Source: Pseudomonas maioricensis
GTDB lineage: Bacteria; Pseudomonadota; Gammaproteobacteria; Pseudomonadales; Pseudomonadaceae
Direction: 5' to 3'
Length of the DNA: 64,000 nucleotides
Assembly: GCF_022790535.1 (NCBI RefSeq)
Contig: NZ_LOHG01000011.1
Location: 87,820 to 151,819, forward strand
The notes beneath the pieces are model-generated. The model was not told the origin of the DNA and searched no databases. It was given only the letters and a program-made list of their open reading frames with translations. The translations under genes were made by a program, and so were the position numbers. Of the stretch, positions 18,177 to 26,629 are shown piece after piece (the stretch's first letter is position 1; each line of letters opens with the position of its first letter).

Positions 18177-18758
18177 TCAGGCGATTGATGCTGCCTTTAT
18201 CCGCCGCAATGCCTGATCGGCTTCCTGTTGCAGCAAGAGACGTGTAGCGATTGGGTCAGGCACATCGTCGTGCTGTTCAAGTCCCGCACGGTCCGCATCC
18301 ACATTCAGCAACAAAGCGCAAAGACTGGCGTGCACGATCAAAGCGGCTGACGTGACATCACTGCGCATATGCTTCATCACCCAAGGCAACGCTTGCTCGG
18401 CAAGGCACAGGCCTTCATGACAACTTCGCGCAGCAGCAAGTGATGCGAGGGTGATTCCCAGCGTGAGCTCTTGCGTATGGACACCTCCCTTTTCGGAAAG
18501 CTCATCGATATAAGCTTGAAAGGTACGCATGTCATTATCTGCGTGCGCTGCCAGTAACGCTGTTAACCGCTCACATGATCCAATCAACTCCATGCGTTCT
18601 GGCGCAGGGTGTTTTCGCTGCGCGTTACGCAGCGCCATCAGCAATAGACCCAGCCCCAGGTTGGCGCAGACCGAAACCGTTGCACCACAACTGGGTACCG
18701 GTGTGTCTGCTGAAACTTGCTCAAGCCATGACTCCAGTGTTGTCGACCAAAGGCTCAT
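18177..18758 (-). CDS. Cyclodeaminase/cyclohydrolase family protein (FTCD C-terminal domain-like)
   Basis: This 193-residue all-helical protein matches the FTCD-C/FchA family by its opening (LESWLEQVSADTPVPSCGATVS), long helical core and the D-N-D pattern HADNDMRTFQAYIDEL. Family members turn 5-formimino-THF into 5,10-methenyl-THF, or hydrolyse the latter. The usual PGGGS loop is replaced by PSCGA, so activity is uncertain. AAGGAGG four bases before the ATG is the strongest ribosome site in this stretch. The gene heads a two-gene unit with the CinA-family gene. Confidence 0.8.
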   Translation of the reverse strand: MSLWSTTLESWLEQVSADTPVPSCGATVSVCANLGLGLLLMALRNAQRKHPAPERMELIGSCERLTALLAAHADNDMRTFQAYIDELSEKGGVHTQELTLGITLASLAAARSCHEGLCLAEQALPWVMKHMRSDVTSAALIVHASLCALLLNVDADRAGLEQHDDVPDPIATRLLLQQEADQALRRIKAASIA

Positions 18759-19063
18759 GCTGCCTCCTTTTTGTATCTGGACGCCGTATAGCGTTTACTC
18801 TACGCGCCATCGATCCAGGCGCCTGTAGACCGTCAGACAACGCAACCGGACCGTTGTTAACTAACCCTCTTTGTGGTGTGAGAAGCCATCAGTGACCAAG
18901 ACGTCGGCGGGTAAAACCCGAAGTTACACTCGGCCATTCGTTTGCTCATGGCCACACGACACTTGAGTACGTTTGAAAACTGCTTTAGATATGGAGCTCA
19001 CCACGGGCCTGCTCTGTCGAGACTGCCTCCCGACAACGAGCACAGCCAAAGGAATTGCGTTTA
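18759..19063. other. Divergent promoter region without genes
   Basis: These 305 bases separate the cyclodeaminase-like gene (minus) from the metallophosphoesterase gene (plus). I searched for the TTGTACA element found near crtE and did not see it. No coding frame is convincing. Confidence 0.4.
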
Positions 19064-20197
19064 ATGTTTCACCTCATGTTCAGCCTGCCTTGCCTGTACG
19101 CCATCATCCGTTTTATCTGGCCAATGCCATGGGCTCTTTCCGCAAGAATTGCAGTCGCACTGCTGTTGATACTTGCCTCGCAATACCATCTCTACAGTCG
19201 GCTATCTTCAGGAAGCGTTTTCTCGCCGGAGTTTCCGCGCAGCATCGTGATGCTTTTTAACTGGGGATTTGGCGCAATCCTGTTGATCGCGGTGTTTCAG
19301 ATACTGGTCGATCTGGGCACGCTGCTGACCATGCTGGTTAGACGTCAGTGGCTGACCGTCCCGACTGGCCTGCGCTATGGGATTGGTGCTGCTGCGCTAT
19401 TGCTGTCAGCAATCGGTGTCAATCAGGCAGTCCGCGTGCCGCCGCTCAAAGATATCGATGTTGCAATTCGAAACCTGCCCCCGCAATTTGAGGGTTATCA
19501 GATATTGCAGCTCACGGACCTGCACATCAGTCGGCTTTTTGACCAGCCGTGGACACGCGACGTCGTCAGCAAATCAAACGAGCTGGGCGTCAACCTGATC
19601 GTCGTAACCGGCGATTTGATCGACGGTTCAGTCAGCGACCGGACGCTGGATATTGATGCCCTGCGTAACCTGCATGCTCCGGACGGGGTGTACGTCATCC
19701 CCGGCAATCACGAGTATTTCTTTGATAACGAAGCCTGGATGCAGCACTTTGTCTCGCTGGGCATGATTCCGCTTGCCAACAGCCATACGCTGCTCAAGCG
19801 CGACGGCGCGCAGATTGTATTGGCTGGCGTCACCGATGTGACTGCGCCCAAAACCGGCTTCCCCGCGCCAGACCTGCAACTGGCGCTGAAAGGATCACCA
19901 AAAGACACGCCGATCATTCTGCTGGATCACCAGCCGAGGAATGCCCGGCTCTCAGCCGATCAAGGCGTGGACCTGCAGCTGTCCGGCCATACCCACGGCG
20001 GAATGATCCTGGGGCTTGAGCGGGTAATCGCCCTCGCGAATGAAGGCTTCGTGTCCGGGTTTTATCAGGTGGGCGACATGCAGTTGTACGTCAACAACGG
20101 CACGGCCCTGTGGCCCGGCTTCGCCCTTCGGCTGGGCGTACCGTCGGAGCTGACGCGCATTACTCTGCGACGCGCAAGCGGTTCGGATAAGCCATAG
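19064..20197 (+). CDS. Membrane-anchored metallophosphoesterase
   Basis: The 377-residue protein has about four N-terminal hydrophobic segments (to residue 120), then a calcineurin-like phosphoesterase domain. Its motifs are complete: LTDLHIS (DxH), VVTGDLIDG (GD), IPGNHEYF (GNHE) and LSGHTHGG (GHxH), which bind two metals. It resembles YkuE/YaeI-type enzymes, some of which act on lipid phosphates; the substrate is unknown. I prefer the ATG at 19064, ten bases after AAAGGA, over a TTG at 19055. The stop codon directly abuts a strongly structured segment. Confidence 0.9.
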   Translation: MFHLMFSLPCLYAIIRFIWPMPWALSARIAVALLLILASQYHLYSRLSSGSVFSPEFPRSIVMLFNWGFGAILLIAVFQILVDLGTLLTMLVRRQWLTVPTGLRYGIGAAALLLSAIGVNQAVRVPPLKDIDVAIRNLPPQFEGYQILQLTDLHISRLFDQPWTRDVVSKSNELGVNLIVVTGDLIDGSVSDRTLDIDALRNLHAPDGVYVIPGNHEYFFDNEAWMQHFVSLGMIPLANSHTLLKRDGAQIVLAGVTDVTAPKTGFPAPDLQLALKGSPKDTPIILLDHQPRNARLSADQGVDLQLSGHTHGGMILGLERVIALANEGFVSGFYQVGDMQLYVNNGTALWPGFALRLGVPSELTRITLRRASGSDKP

Positions 20198-20293
20198 ATG
20201 ACTCGTCGGGGCATCCGTGCCCCGCAGCAGGGGCTGCCCGAAGCCTCGGCAAATAAAGGTAAGCTTCAGGAGCGTAAAAAGGCGACGAGTCAT
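20198..20293 (+). ncRNA. Candidate structured RNA (four-helix element)
   Basis: The strand folds by eye into a closed multibranch shape. An outer helix pairs ATGACTCGT (20198-20206) with ACGAGTCAT (20285-20293). Inside are CGGGGCA-TCCG-TGCCCCG (20207-20224), CAGC-AGGG-GCTG (20225-20236) and CCGAAGC (20238-20244) paired with GCTTCAGG (20263-20270) around one bulged A. The three inner hairpins are directly adjacent. It starts right after the metallophosphoesterase stop and ends 66 bases before the GDSL hydrolase. I do not recognise a known riboswitch or ribozyme core. Transcription and strand are not shown. Confidence 0.5.
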
Positions 20294-20326
20294 GCATGAA
20301 GCGCTAGTGCGCGCCCATGCATTTTG
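20292..20326 (+). terminator. Hairpin with short U-run after the structured element
   Basis: ATGCATG (20292-20298) pairs with CATGCAT (20316-20322), enclosing GCGC-TAGT-GCGC (20301-20312); the sequence continues TTTTG. It could end an RNA made from the preceding element or end metallophosphoesterase transcripts. Confidence 0.45.
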
Positions 20327-20359
20327 TCCTCGTATGAAAAACAAGAGAGAGAAGTCCTT

Positions 20360-21697
20360 ATGAAAATGAAACAGGCCTGGTTGTCGCTGGCCCTGATCTC
20401 CACGCTTTTCGCCGTATCGGCTCAGGCTCAAACTGACGATAAATGGGTATCAGCATGGTTGGGTGCCATTCAGGGGCCCTACCCGGTCGGTAACCCCTCG
20501 GCGCAGCCGGATCTGAGTCTCGCTTTTCCTGCGCCGAATCAAGGCGCACAGGATCAAACCTTTCGACTGATGGTTCGGCCAGACATCTGGACGGGACAAA
20601 CACGGATCCGCCTGTCCAACGAACTGGGCACCCAGCCCGTTACGTTTGACGGTGTTTACGTGGGCTTACAGCAAGGTAGCTCGGCAGTCATGCGAGGCAC
20701 TAACCAGGCCGTCTCTTTTGCGGGCAAGCCCAGCATTGAGATTCCACCGGGTACATCGGCCTGGAGTGATCCCGTCACACTGCCGTTTGCCCAGGCAAAA
20801 GACTTGTCACTCCTTCAAGGTCGCAGGCTGGCCGTCAGCTTTCATGTAAAAGGCCAGAGCGGCCCGATGACATGGCATGCCAAGGCACTGAACACTTCTT
20901 ATGTCAGTCGGCCTGGCGCGGGTTCTGTAGGCCATTCCGAAGCAGAAAACGCCTTCCCTTTCAGCACCACCTCCACCTACTTTCTGGACGCAGTCGACAT
21001 GATGGCGCCCAAAGATACCAAGGTCGTGGTTGCCTTTGGGGACTCCATCACTGATGGCACCGGTACGACTTTGAACGGCGATGATCGCTGGCCAGATGTA
21101 CTCGCCAGGAAGTTGCATGCTGTTTATGGAGACAGGGTTTCAGTCGTCAACGTAGGTATTGGTGGCAATCAAATTGCCGGGCCTGCCGCCTATTCGCCGC
21201 AAGCACCTTTTGCTGGCGGCCCGTCAGCAAAAATGCGCGTGGAAAGAGATGTTCTGGGCGTCTCTGGTGTAACGACTGTTATCTGGCTGGAAGGCATCAA
21301 CGACCTCAGCAAGAACGGCAATGCCTCAGTTGAGACGGTCAAGGCTGCGATGACCGAAACGCTGAACAAAATAAGATCGCAGCGACCAGAGATCAGAGTC
21401 ATTGGCGGGACAGTGATTACCGCCCTTGGAAGCACCAGTGCTGCGCATGGTCATGCTGAACAGAATACAAAACGTGAAGCGCTGAACACCTTCATCCGCA
21501 CATCCGGCCTCTTTGACGATGTGATCGACTTTGAAGCCGCCACGCTCGACCCGGCAACCGGTGGTATGCGTGTTGAGTTTGTGCCCGACAGCACGGTGGG
21601 CGGACCCGGCGACAAATTGCATCCGAACAGAGCGGGCTATCAGGCAATGGCCGAGAAGATAGACATTTCGCGACTGTTCAAGGCCGATGCCAAATAA
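20360..21697 (+). CDS. Secreted SGNH/GDSL-family hydrolase
   Basis: The 445-residue protein has a signal peptide (MKMKQAWLSLALISTLFAVSAQAQ, cleavage near 22-24). The SGNH blocks are complete: VVAFGDSITDG (nucleophile Ser), VGIGGNQI, WLEGINDLS and GDKLHPNRAGY (catalytic Asp-His). The first 190 mature residues are a beta-rich extension, as in several secreted GDSL esterases. It likely cleaves an ester in the periplasm or outside the cell. The start with GAGAGAAG upstream is preferred over a longer frame from 20324. Confidence 0.92.
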   Translation: MKMKQAWLSLALISTLFAVSAQAQTDDKWVSAWLGAIQGPYPVGNPSAQPDLSLAFPAPNQGAQDQTFRLMVRPDIWTGQTRIRLSNELGTQPVTFDGVYVGLQQGSSAVMRGTNQAVSFAGKPSIEIPPGTSAWSDPVTLPFAQAKDLSLLQGRRLAVSFHVKGQSGPMTWHAKALNTSYVSRPGAGSVGHSEAENAFPFSTTSTYFLDAVDMMAPKDTKVVVAFGDSITDGTGTTLNGDDRWPDVLARKLHAVYGDRVSVVNVGIGGNQIAGPAAYSPQAPFAGGPSAKMRVERDVLGVSGVTTVIWLEGINDLSKNGNASVETVKAAMTETLNKIRSQRPEIRVIGGTVITALGSTSAAHGHAEQNTKREALNTFIRTSGLFDDVIDFEAATLDPATGGMRVEFVPDSTVGGPGDKLHPNRAGYQAMAEKIDISRLFKADAK

Positions 21698-21706
21698 GGA
21701 CCGGAC

Positions 21707-21735
21707 AGTAGCGGCTCTTTGGTTGAGCCGCTACT
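21707..21735. terminator. Perfect 11-bp hairpin after the GDSL hydrolase gene
   Basis: AGTAGCGGCTC and GAGCCGCTACT pair around TTTGGTT, between the convergent GDSL hydrolase and chemoreceptor genes. No long U-run follows on either strand, but the stem is strong and the placement fits a shared terminator. Confidence 0.6.
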
Positions 21736-21784
21736 TCTGCGAACAATCTACGTTGTTCAACAACTCAACGTCGCCGCCGCATTT

Positions 21785-23425
21785 TCAAAGCTTGAACTTG
21801 CCCACCAGCGTATTGAACGAGATCGCCAGACGAGACAACTCCTGACTCGACGCATTGGTCTGGTTCGCACCTGCTGAGGTTTGAGTCGACAAGTCCTGAA
21901 TGTTCACCAGGTTGCGATCAACCTCTCGTGCAACCTGCGCCTGCTCTTCCGCTGCGCTGGCGATGACCAGATTGCGTTCGTTGATCTGGCTGACACCCGC
22001 GCTGATTCGTTCCAGGGCCAGGCCAGCTTCGGTTGCCAGCGACTGTGTGCTCTGAGCCATCGACTGGCTTTTGCCCATCGACTGCACGGCTTCATCAGCA
22101 CCGGCGCGTACGACCTTGATCATCGCCTCGATTTCGCCAGTGGAGGCTTGGGTACGGTGGGCCAACGCCCGGACTTCATCCGCTACAACGGCGAAGCCTC
22201 GACCCTGCTCACCAGCACGAGCGGCTTCGATGGCAGCGTTGAGAGCCAGCAGGTTGGTTTGCTCGGCAATACCGCGGATCACGTCGAGCACTTTGGTGAT
22301 GTCACGAATCTGACCCGCCAGCGTTTCAACGCGCTGCGTGGAGTCATTGATGTCCACTGCCATGGTGTTCATGGCCGTCACTGCCTGCTGCACTTGATGT
22401 TGACCCTTGATGGCATCTTCGGCGGTCTGGCTTGATACTTCAGAAGTGCTGGCTGCGTTACGGGCAACCTCCTCTACCGCTGCAGTCATCTGGTTGACTG
22501 CCGTGGCAGCCTGCTGAATTTCATCATTTTGACGAACCAGGCCCTGGGTGCTGTCTTCAGTGACTGCCGTCAGTTCTTCAGCGGCCGAGGCCAACTGATC
22601 AGATGCATCGGCGATTTGTTGCACGGTGCCTTTGAGGTCTTTCTGCATGTTGGACAGCGCTTTGAGCAGTTGCCCGGTTTCATCCTGACTACCTGCTGCT
22701 ATCTCTTTGCTCAGGTCACCCTGGGCGATTCGGGTTGCGCTTTCTACAGACAGGTAAAGCGGCTTGGTGATCATGCGCGTTACCCACAAGCCCAGTATCA
22801 CAGCGGCACCGGCAGCAATAAGCGCCCCGATGATCAGCGCCCATGTCACTCGATGGTTGGTGTCTTCACCCGAGGCCGCAACATCAGCTGCCTGGCGTGC
22901 ATTGGACTCGATCATGATTTTGACTTCGCCAATGGTTTTGCGATACGCAGGCGTTGCAACGGTATCACCTAGCTTGGCTGCCTGATCGACATCGCCGCTT
23001 TTTAGCACCGCGAACACGTTTTCTGCGGCTGCGACGTAGGCTGGCCAGTCGCGCTCGAAGTCATTACCCGCGGCACGCTCATCAGCTTCGAGCGGAGTGG
23101 CTCGATAGATTTTGAACTGTTGTTCAGCCTCCGCCTGGTTGTCCCTGAAAGACAAAACCGCAGCGTTTATTTCCTCAGGCGTTGCTTTGCGTAACCCCAG
23201 GTTGAGCGCCCTGAACATGTCACGGTGGGTAGCAATCACGTTCGCCTTGACCGAGTCGGTTTTCTGAATCGACACCAGGTTGTTGCTGACCGTGTTCTGC
23301 AACTGGCCATAAATCGTTGAGATTCCGCTATATCCAAGCGCCGCAACGCCGACCGTGATGACGGCACAAAGACCAAATGCAGAGAGCAGTTTTGATTTGA
23401 GCTTCAGATTCAGGAACTGGGACAT
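21785..23425 (-). CDS. Transmembrane methyl-accepting chemotaxis protein
   Basis: This 546-residue receptor has a short cytoplasmic start (MSQFLNLKLKSKLLSAFG), a first membrane helix (about 10-30), a periplasmic four-helix-bundle domain, a second membrane helix (about 190-212), a HAMP domain and a signalling domain with tip QTNLLALNAAIEAARAGEQG. It relays a periplasmic ligand signal to CheA. The start at 23425 gives the usual N-terminus; a GTG three codons upstream is possible. A near-consensus FliA promoter lies 68 bases upstream, linking it to flagellar gene control. The ligand is unknown. Confidence 0.93.
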   Translation of the reverse strand: MSQFLNLKLKSKLLSAFGLCAVITVGVAALGYSGISTIYGQLQNTVSNNLVSIQKTDSVKANVIATHRDMFRALNLGLRKATPEEINAAVLSFRDNQAEAEQQFKIYRATPLEADERAAGNDFERDWPAYVAAAENVFAVLKSGDVDQAAKLGDTVATPAYRKTIGEVKIMIESNARQAADVAASGEDTNHRVTWALIIGALIAAGAAVILGLWVTRMITKPLYLSVESATRIAQGDLSKEIAAGSQDETGQLLKALSNMQKDLKGTVQQIADASDQLASAAEELTAVTEDSTQGLVRQNDEIQQAATAVNQMTAAVEEVARNAASTSEVSSQTAEDAIKGQHQVQQAVTAMNTMAVDINDSTQRVETLAGQIRDITKVLDVIRGIAEQTNLLALNAAIEAARAGEQGRGFAVVADEVRALAHRTQASTGEIEAMIKVVRAGADEAVQSMGKSQSMAQSTQSLATEAGLALERISAGVSQINERNLVIASAAEEQAQVAREVDRNLVNIQDLSTQTSAGANQTNASSQELSRLAISFNTLVGKFKL

Positions 23426-23492
23426 TGGAAGCACTCGGGTCTGGAATTGTTAGAGTCGAGAGCTAAACGGACCAACGCCCTCTCTAGCCGCG

Positions 23493-23519
23493 TTATCGAC
23501 TGAGAGTGAGCAAACTTTA
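23493..23519 (-). promoter_or_regulatory. FliA (sigma-28) promoter of the chemoreceptor gene
   Basis: On the minus strand TAAAGTTT, 11 bases, then GTCGATAA. The -35 equals the sigma-28 consensus; the -10 differs from GCCGATAA at one base; spacing is exact. It lies 68 bases before the start codon. Confidence 0.8.
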
Positions 23520-23585
23520 TTGCCCCTGTAACACTAAGTTACAGAGCCAGTTCCTGATACACGTCGTGGGCGCAGCATACGACTG

Positions 23586-23674
23586 TGTAGGCGCGCACGA
23601 GCACCGCGAGGCCGCGATAGCGATGTATCAGACAAAACACCATCGCGGCCTCGCGGTGCTCGTGCGCTCCTACA
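23586..23674. repeat. REP doublet (REPIN-like)
   Basis: Long imperfect inverted repeat whose ends are TGTAGG and CCTACA and whose arms contain CACGAGCACCGCGAGGCC. The centre holds GATGTATCAGACAAAAC, shared with other copies in the window. It lies between two convergent-to-spaced minus-strand genes. Confidence 0.85.
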
Positions 23675-23705
23675 GATTTTTAACTTGCTGCGCGACAACG
23701 TGGTG

Positions 23706-24380
23706 TCATGGTCGCGAGGCAATTTCGTCCAGATGCTGAAGCAGGTCTTGCGGGTCTTCATACACCCTCAACGCTCCCGCCCGCTCTAGCTCACCAATGT
23801 CATAACCGCCCGACAACATCCCGATTCCGGTTGCCTTGCAGCGTCGGGCTGCAAGCATGTCCCAGATCGCATCGCCGACCACCAGGCACTCATCAATGGC
23901 CACGTCCATCTTGCGCGCAGCAGCGATGAATAAATCGGGATCAGGTTTGCCGTACTGCACGTCGTCGCGGGTGATGATGTCGATGTCGTTGATGTCCAGC
24001 TTCAGCGCTTTCAAATTGATGGTTGCTGTATCTATTCCGCCGCTTGTCGCAATACACCACTTGAGGTTGTCTTCGCTGAGCGCATCAAGCAGTTCAATAG
24101 CCCCAGGCAAAGCAATGATCTGCCCCTGCAGCCGTTTGTAAGCCTGCGCATGTTTATCGCTGAGGCGTTGCGCTTGTTCGTCCGTGATCTTCAGTCCGGT
24201 TTCTCGCGACAGCGACTTGAGCATAAGCCCGCCACTCATGCCGATTTTCCTGTGGATGCGCCACATGGCGAGAGGAATATCTTCTGAGTCCAGCGCTTCT
24301 TTCCACGCTGCAACGTTTTGGTAGACGCTGTCGGTAAGCGTGCCATCAAGATCAAAGATGAATGAAGTCTGGGGACGCAT
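23706..24380 (-). CDS. HAD-superfamily phosphatase
   Basis: The 224-residue protein shows all four HAD motifs: FIFDLDGTLTDS (residues 8-19, nucleophile Asp), CIATSGG, the Lys in YGKPDPDLF and VVGDAIWDMLAA. The cap is helical and inserted after motif I (subclass I, phosphoglycolate phosphatase/beta-phosphoglucomutase type). Substrate is likely a small sugar or organic phosphate but cannot be named. AAGGA lies nine bases before the ATG. It diverges from the photolyase gene. Confidence 0.9.
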   Translation of the reverse strand: MRPQTSFIFDLDGTLTDSVYQNVAAWKEALDSEDIPLAMWRIHRKIGMSGGLMLKSLSRETGLKITDEQAQRLSDKHAQAYKRLQGQIIALPGAIELLDALSEDNLKWCIATSGGIDTATINLKALKLDINDIDIITRDDVQYGKPDPDLFIAAARKMDVAIDECLVVGDAIWDMLAARRCKATGIGMLSGGYDIGELERAGALRVYEDPQDLLQHLDEIASRP

Positions 24381-24514
24381 CAGGCGGTTCCTTTAATGAA
24401 GTCAGGTTGGGTACCCATGTTTCGAGTGCCTGACAACCTGTGCGTTCGGTATTTCGTCACACGCCTTCTTTTGTTCGCACCTCACGGCAACAAACCTCAA
24501 AAAACTATAAATAA

Positions 24515-24542
24515 GTTGTACAAGAAGCTACATTGGTACAGG
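24515..24542. promoter_or_regulatory. TTGTACA-type imperfect palindrome before the photolyase gene
   Basis: GTTGTACAAGAA (24515-24526) is identical over 12 bases to the left part of the crtE/fni palindrome. The right half here is GGTACAGG (24535-24542), so the spacer is 12 instead of 11 and the right arm carries mismatches. It lies 57 bases before the photolyase ATG. I infer a shared operator. Confidence 0.5.
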
Positions 24543-24598
24543 TTTTTTTGATCCATTGCCGTAGAAGACGAGGATAGCGTTGTGGATAGAGGGATCGG

Positions 24599-26137
24599 AT
24601 GAGTAGGGCCCGCCGACTGTGTCTGATTCTGGGCGATCAGTTATCTTTTGAACTTGCCTCGTTAACCGGGCTGGATGTCGAGCGTGATGCAGTCTTGCTG
24701 GTCGAGGTCATGGAGGAAGCCAGCCACGTTCCTCATCACCCTCAGAAGATCACACTGATTTTCAGTGCCATGCGGCACTTTGCCGAGGCTTTGAAAGCAC
24801 GCGGTATTTGTGTGCACTACGTCAGGCTCGATGACCCGCAGAACAGCGGCTCAGTACCTGGCGAGTTGCTTCGTTGGCACTCGTTGTTGCAGCCAGAAAC
24901 GTTGCACCTGACCGAGACCGGTGACTGGCGTCTGGAGCAATCGATCAAGCAGTGCGGCTTACCGATCCTGTGGCACAGCGACACGCGTTTTCTCTGCAGT
25001 CGCACCGGGTTTTCTGACTGGGCTCAAGGTAAAAAACAGCTACGGATGGAATTCTTCTACCGCGAAATGCGCCGCAAAAGCCGGTTGTTGCTCAATGGCG
25101 ACGGTACACCGGTCGGGGGTGCATGGAACTTCGATGCAGAAAACCGCAAAGCGCTGCCCAAAAACGTTCGTGCCCCCTACCCGGCTCGTTTCTCTACCGA
25201 CGCAATCACTCAGGAAGTGATCACGCTGGTTCGGGAAAGGTTCTCCTGTCACTACGGTGCGTTGGATAACTTTGATTACCCGGTAACTCATGCCGAGGCC
25301 CAGTCTCTCTGGGAGTACTTTCTGGACTATGGGCTGGCAGGCTTTGGCGATTATCAGGATGCGATGGCCAGCGATGAACCGTTTCTTTTCCATGCACGCA
25401 TCAGTGCGGCGCTGAACATTGGTCTGTTGGATCTGCGCCAGTTGTGCAGCGATGTGGAGTCGGCGTATTGGTCAGGCAGGATTGCGCTGAATGCCGCAGA
25501 GGGCTTCATTCGTCAACTGATCGGCTGGCGCGAGTATGTCCGTGGCGTGTACTGGTTGAAGATGCCGGATTACGCCAGCGGTAATGCGTTCGGCAACAGC
25601 AGACCGCTGCCGGAGTTTTACTGGACCGGCAAAACCAGAATGAACTGCATGCGCCAGGCCATTGGTCAAAGCCTGGAATACGCCTATGCCCACCACATTC
25701 AACGGCTGATGGTAACGGGCAACTTTGCGCTGCTGGCAGGCATAGCACCGCCGCAGATATGCGAGTGGTATCTGGCGATTTATATGGATGCGTTCGACTG
25801 GGTCGAATTGCCCAACACGCTGGGCATGGTCATGCACGCCGATGGCGGCTATCTCGGCTCAAAGCCTTATTGCGCCAGCGGTCAGTACATCAAGCGCATG
25901 TCCAATTACTGTGGTGACTGTGCTTACAAAGTGACCGAAAGCACCGCCGACAATGCGTGCCCGTTCAACGCTCTGTATTGGCATTTCCTGATGCGCCACG
26001 GTGATGTTTTGCGGGGTAATCAGCGCATGGGCATGATTTATAGAAATCTCGACCGCATGGACGAATCCAAACAGGAAGCACTCTGGCAACGGGGTGAGAT
26101 GTTGCTCGCCAAACTGGATGCGGGGGAGTTGATTTGA
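24599..26137 (+). CDS. Iron-sulfur cryptochrome/photolyase (FeS-BCP, PhrB-like)
   Basis: This 512-residue flavoprotein belongs to the FeS-BCP (CryPro) branch, whose characterised member Agrobacterium PhrB repairs (6-4) photoproducts with light. The N-terminus CLILGDQLSFE is typical. The four cysteines that hold a 4Fe-4S cluster are visible: one in PPQICEWYL, then CGDC and a Cys 13 residues later in NACPFN, the PhrB spacing. Known members bind FAD and dimethyl-ribityllumazine. GAGGG five bases before the ATG sets the start. A DUF2256 gene follows after a REP doublet. Confidence 0.93.
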   Translation: MSRARRLCLILGDQLSFELASLTGLDVERDAVLLVEVMEEASHVPHHPQKITLIFSAMRHFAEALKARGICVHYVRLDDPQNSGSVPGELLRWHSLLQPETLHLTETGDWRLEQSIKQCGLPILWHSDTRFLCSRTGFSDWAQGKKQLRMEFFYREMRRKSRLLLNGDGTPVGGAWNFDAENRKALPKNVRAPYPARFSTDAITQEVITLVRERFSCHYGALDNFDYPVTHAEAQSLWEYFLDYGLAGFGDYQDAMASDEPFLFHARISAALNIGLLDLRQLCSDVESAYWSGRIALNAAEGFIRQLIGWREYVRGVYWLKMPDYASGNAFGNSRPLPEFYWTGKTRMNCMRQAIGQSLEYAYAHHIQRLMVTGNFALLAGIAPPQICEWYLAIYMDAFDWVELPNTLGMVMHADGGYLGSKPYCASGQYIKRMSNYCGDCAYKVTESTADNACPFNALYWHFLMRHGDVLRGNQRMGMIYRNLDRMDESKQEALWQRGEMLLAKLDAGELI

Positions 26138-26193
26138 CACGGCTTCTTTGTCCGGGCGACCTCACAGCGGCTCATGGAATTCACGCGTTTCTT

Positions 26194-26284
26194 CTGTAGG
26201 AGTGAGCTTGCTCGCGATAGCGGTAGAACTGTTGAGAAATTATCGTCTGACCAGACGCTATCGCGAGCAAGCTCACTCCTACAG
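26194..26284. repeat. REP doublet (REPIN-like)
   Basis: Inverted repeat from CTGTAGGAGTGAGCTTGCTC to its complement ending CTCACTCCTACAG, with GCGATAGCG arms near the centre. The unique middle differs from the GTATCAG core of other copies. It separates the photolyase gene from the DUF2256 gene. Confidence 0.88.
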
Positions 26285-26369
26285 GGCCTAATGTTCACTG
26301 CTCGAAGGGCGCACTTCTACAGAAGTACATTTCAATGCCAAGAATTGGATTTTTCATGCGAGCAATGCG

Positions 26370-26510
26370 TTGAAGAAAAGTGAGCTGCCGGTAAAAACCT
26401 GCGTTGTCTGTGGCTTGCCCTTTACCTGGCGCAAGAAGTGGGCTCGCTGCTGGGATGAGGTCCGCTACTGTTCGGAGCGTTGCAGGCGGCACAAGCACGC
26501 CGCTCGTTGA
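26370..26510 (+). CDS. DUF2256-family small zinc-finger-like protein
   Basis: A 46-residue reading frame with TTG start encodes KTCVVCGLPFTWRKKWARCW followed by DEVRYCSERCRRHKH. The four cysteines in two pairs (CVVC and CSERC) and the WRKKWxxCWxxVxYCSxRCR pattern are the DUF2256 signature. Members occur beside photolyase/cryptochrome genes and have no proven function. No ATG is in frame between the REP doublet and the motif; TTG is the plausible start, with poor ribosome-site support. Many gene finders would miss it. Confidence 0.8.
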   Translation: MKKSELPVKTCVVCGLPFTWRKKWARCWDEVRYCSERCRRHKHAAR

Positions 26511-26629
26511 TATCGCGCATATGTCCGAAAGCGTCCTGCATGCGACCGAGCGCTGTCTGTTGCCGTGCTTGTCTCGCCCATACCATGTCCTCTGCCGTTC
26601 ACATACTGTAGAAGCCAAGAGGACAGACC

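Noticed and set aside
20198..20293. Hammerhead or other known ribozyme
   Set aside because: No CTGATGA or CGAAAC core, and no recognised riboswitch motif is present.
18177..26137. The cyclodeaminase-like protein makes the methenyl-THF antenna of the photolyase
   Set aside because: The photolyase is of the FeS-BCP branch, whose characterised member uses dimethyl-ribityllumazine as antenna, so methenyl-THF supply is not a good link.
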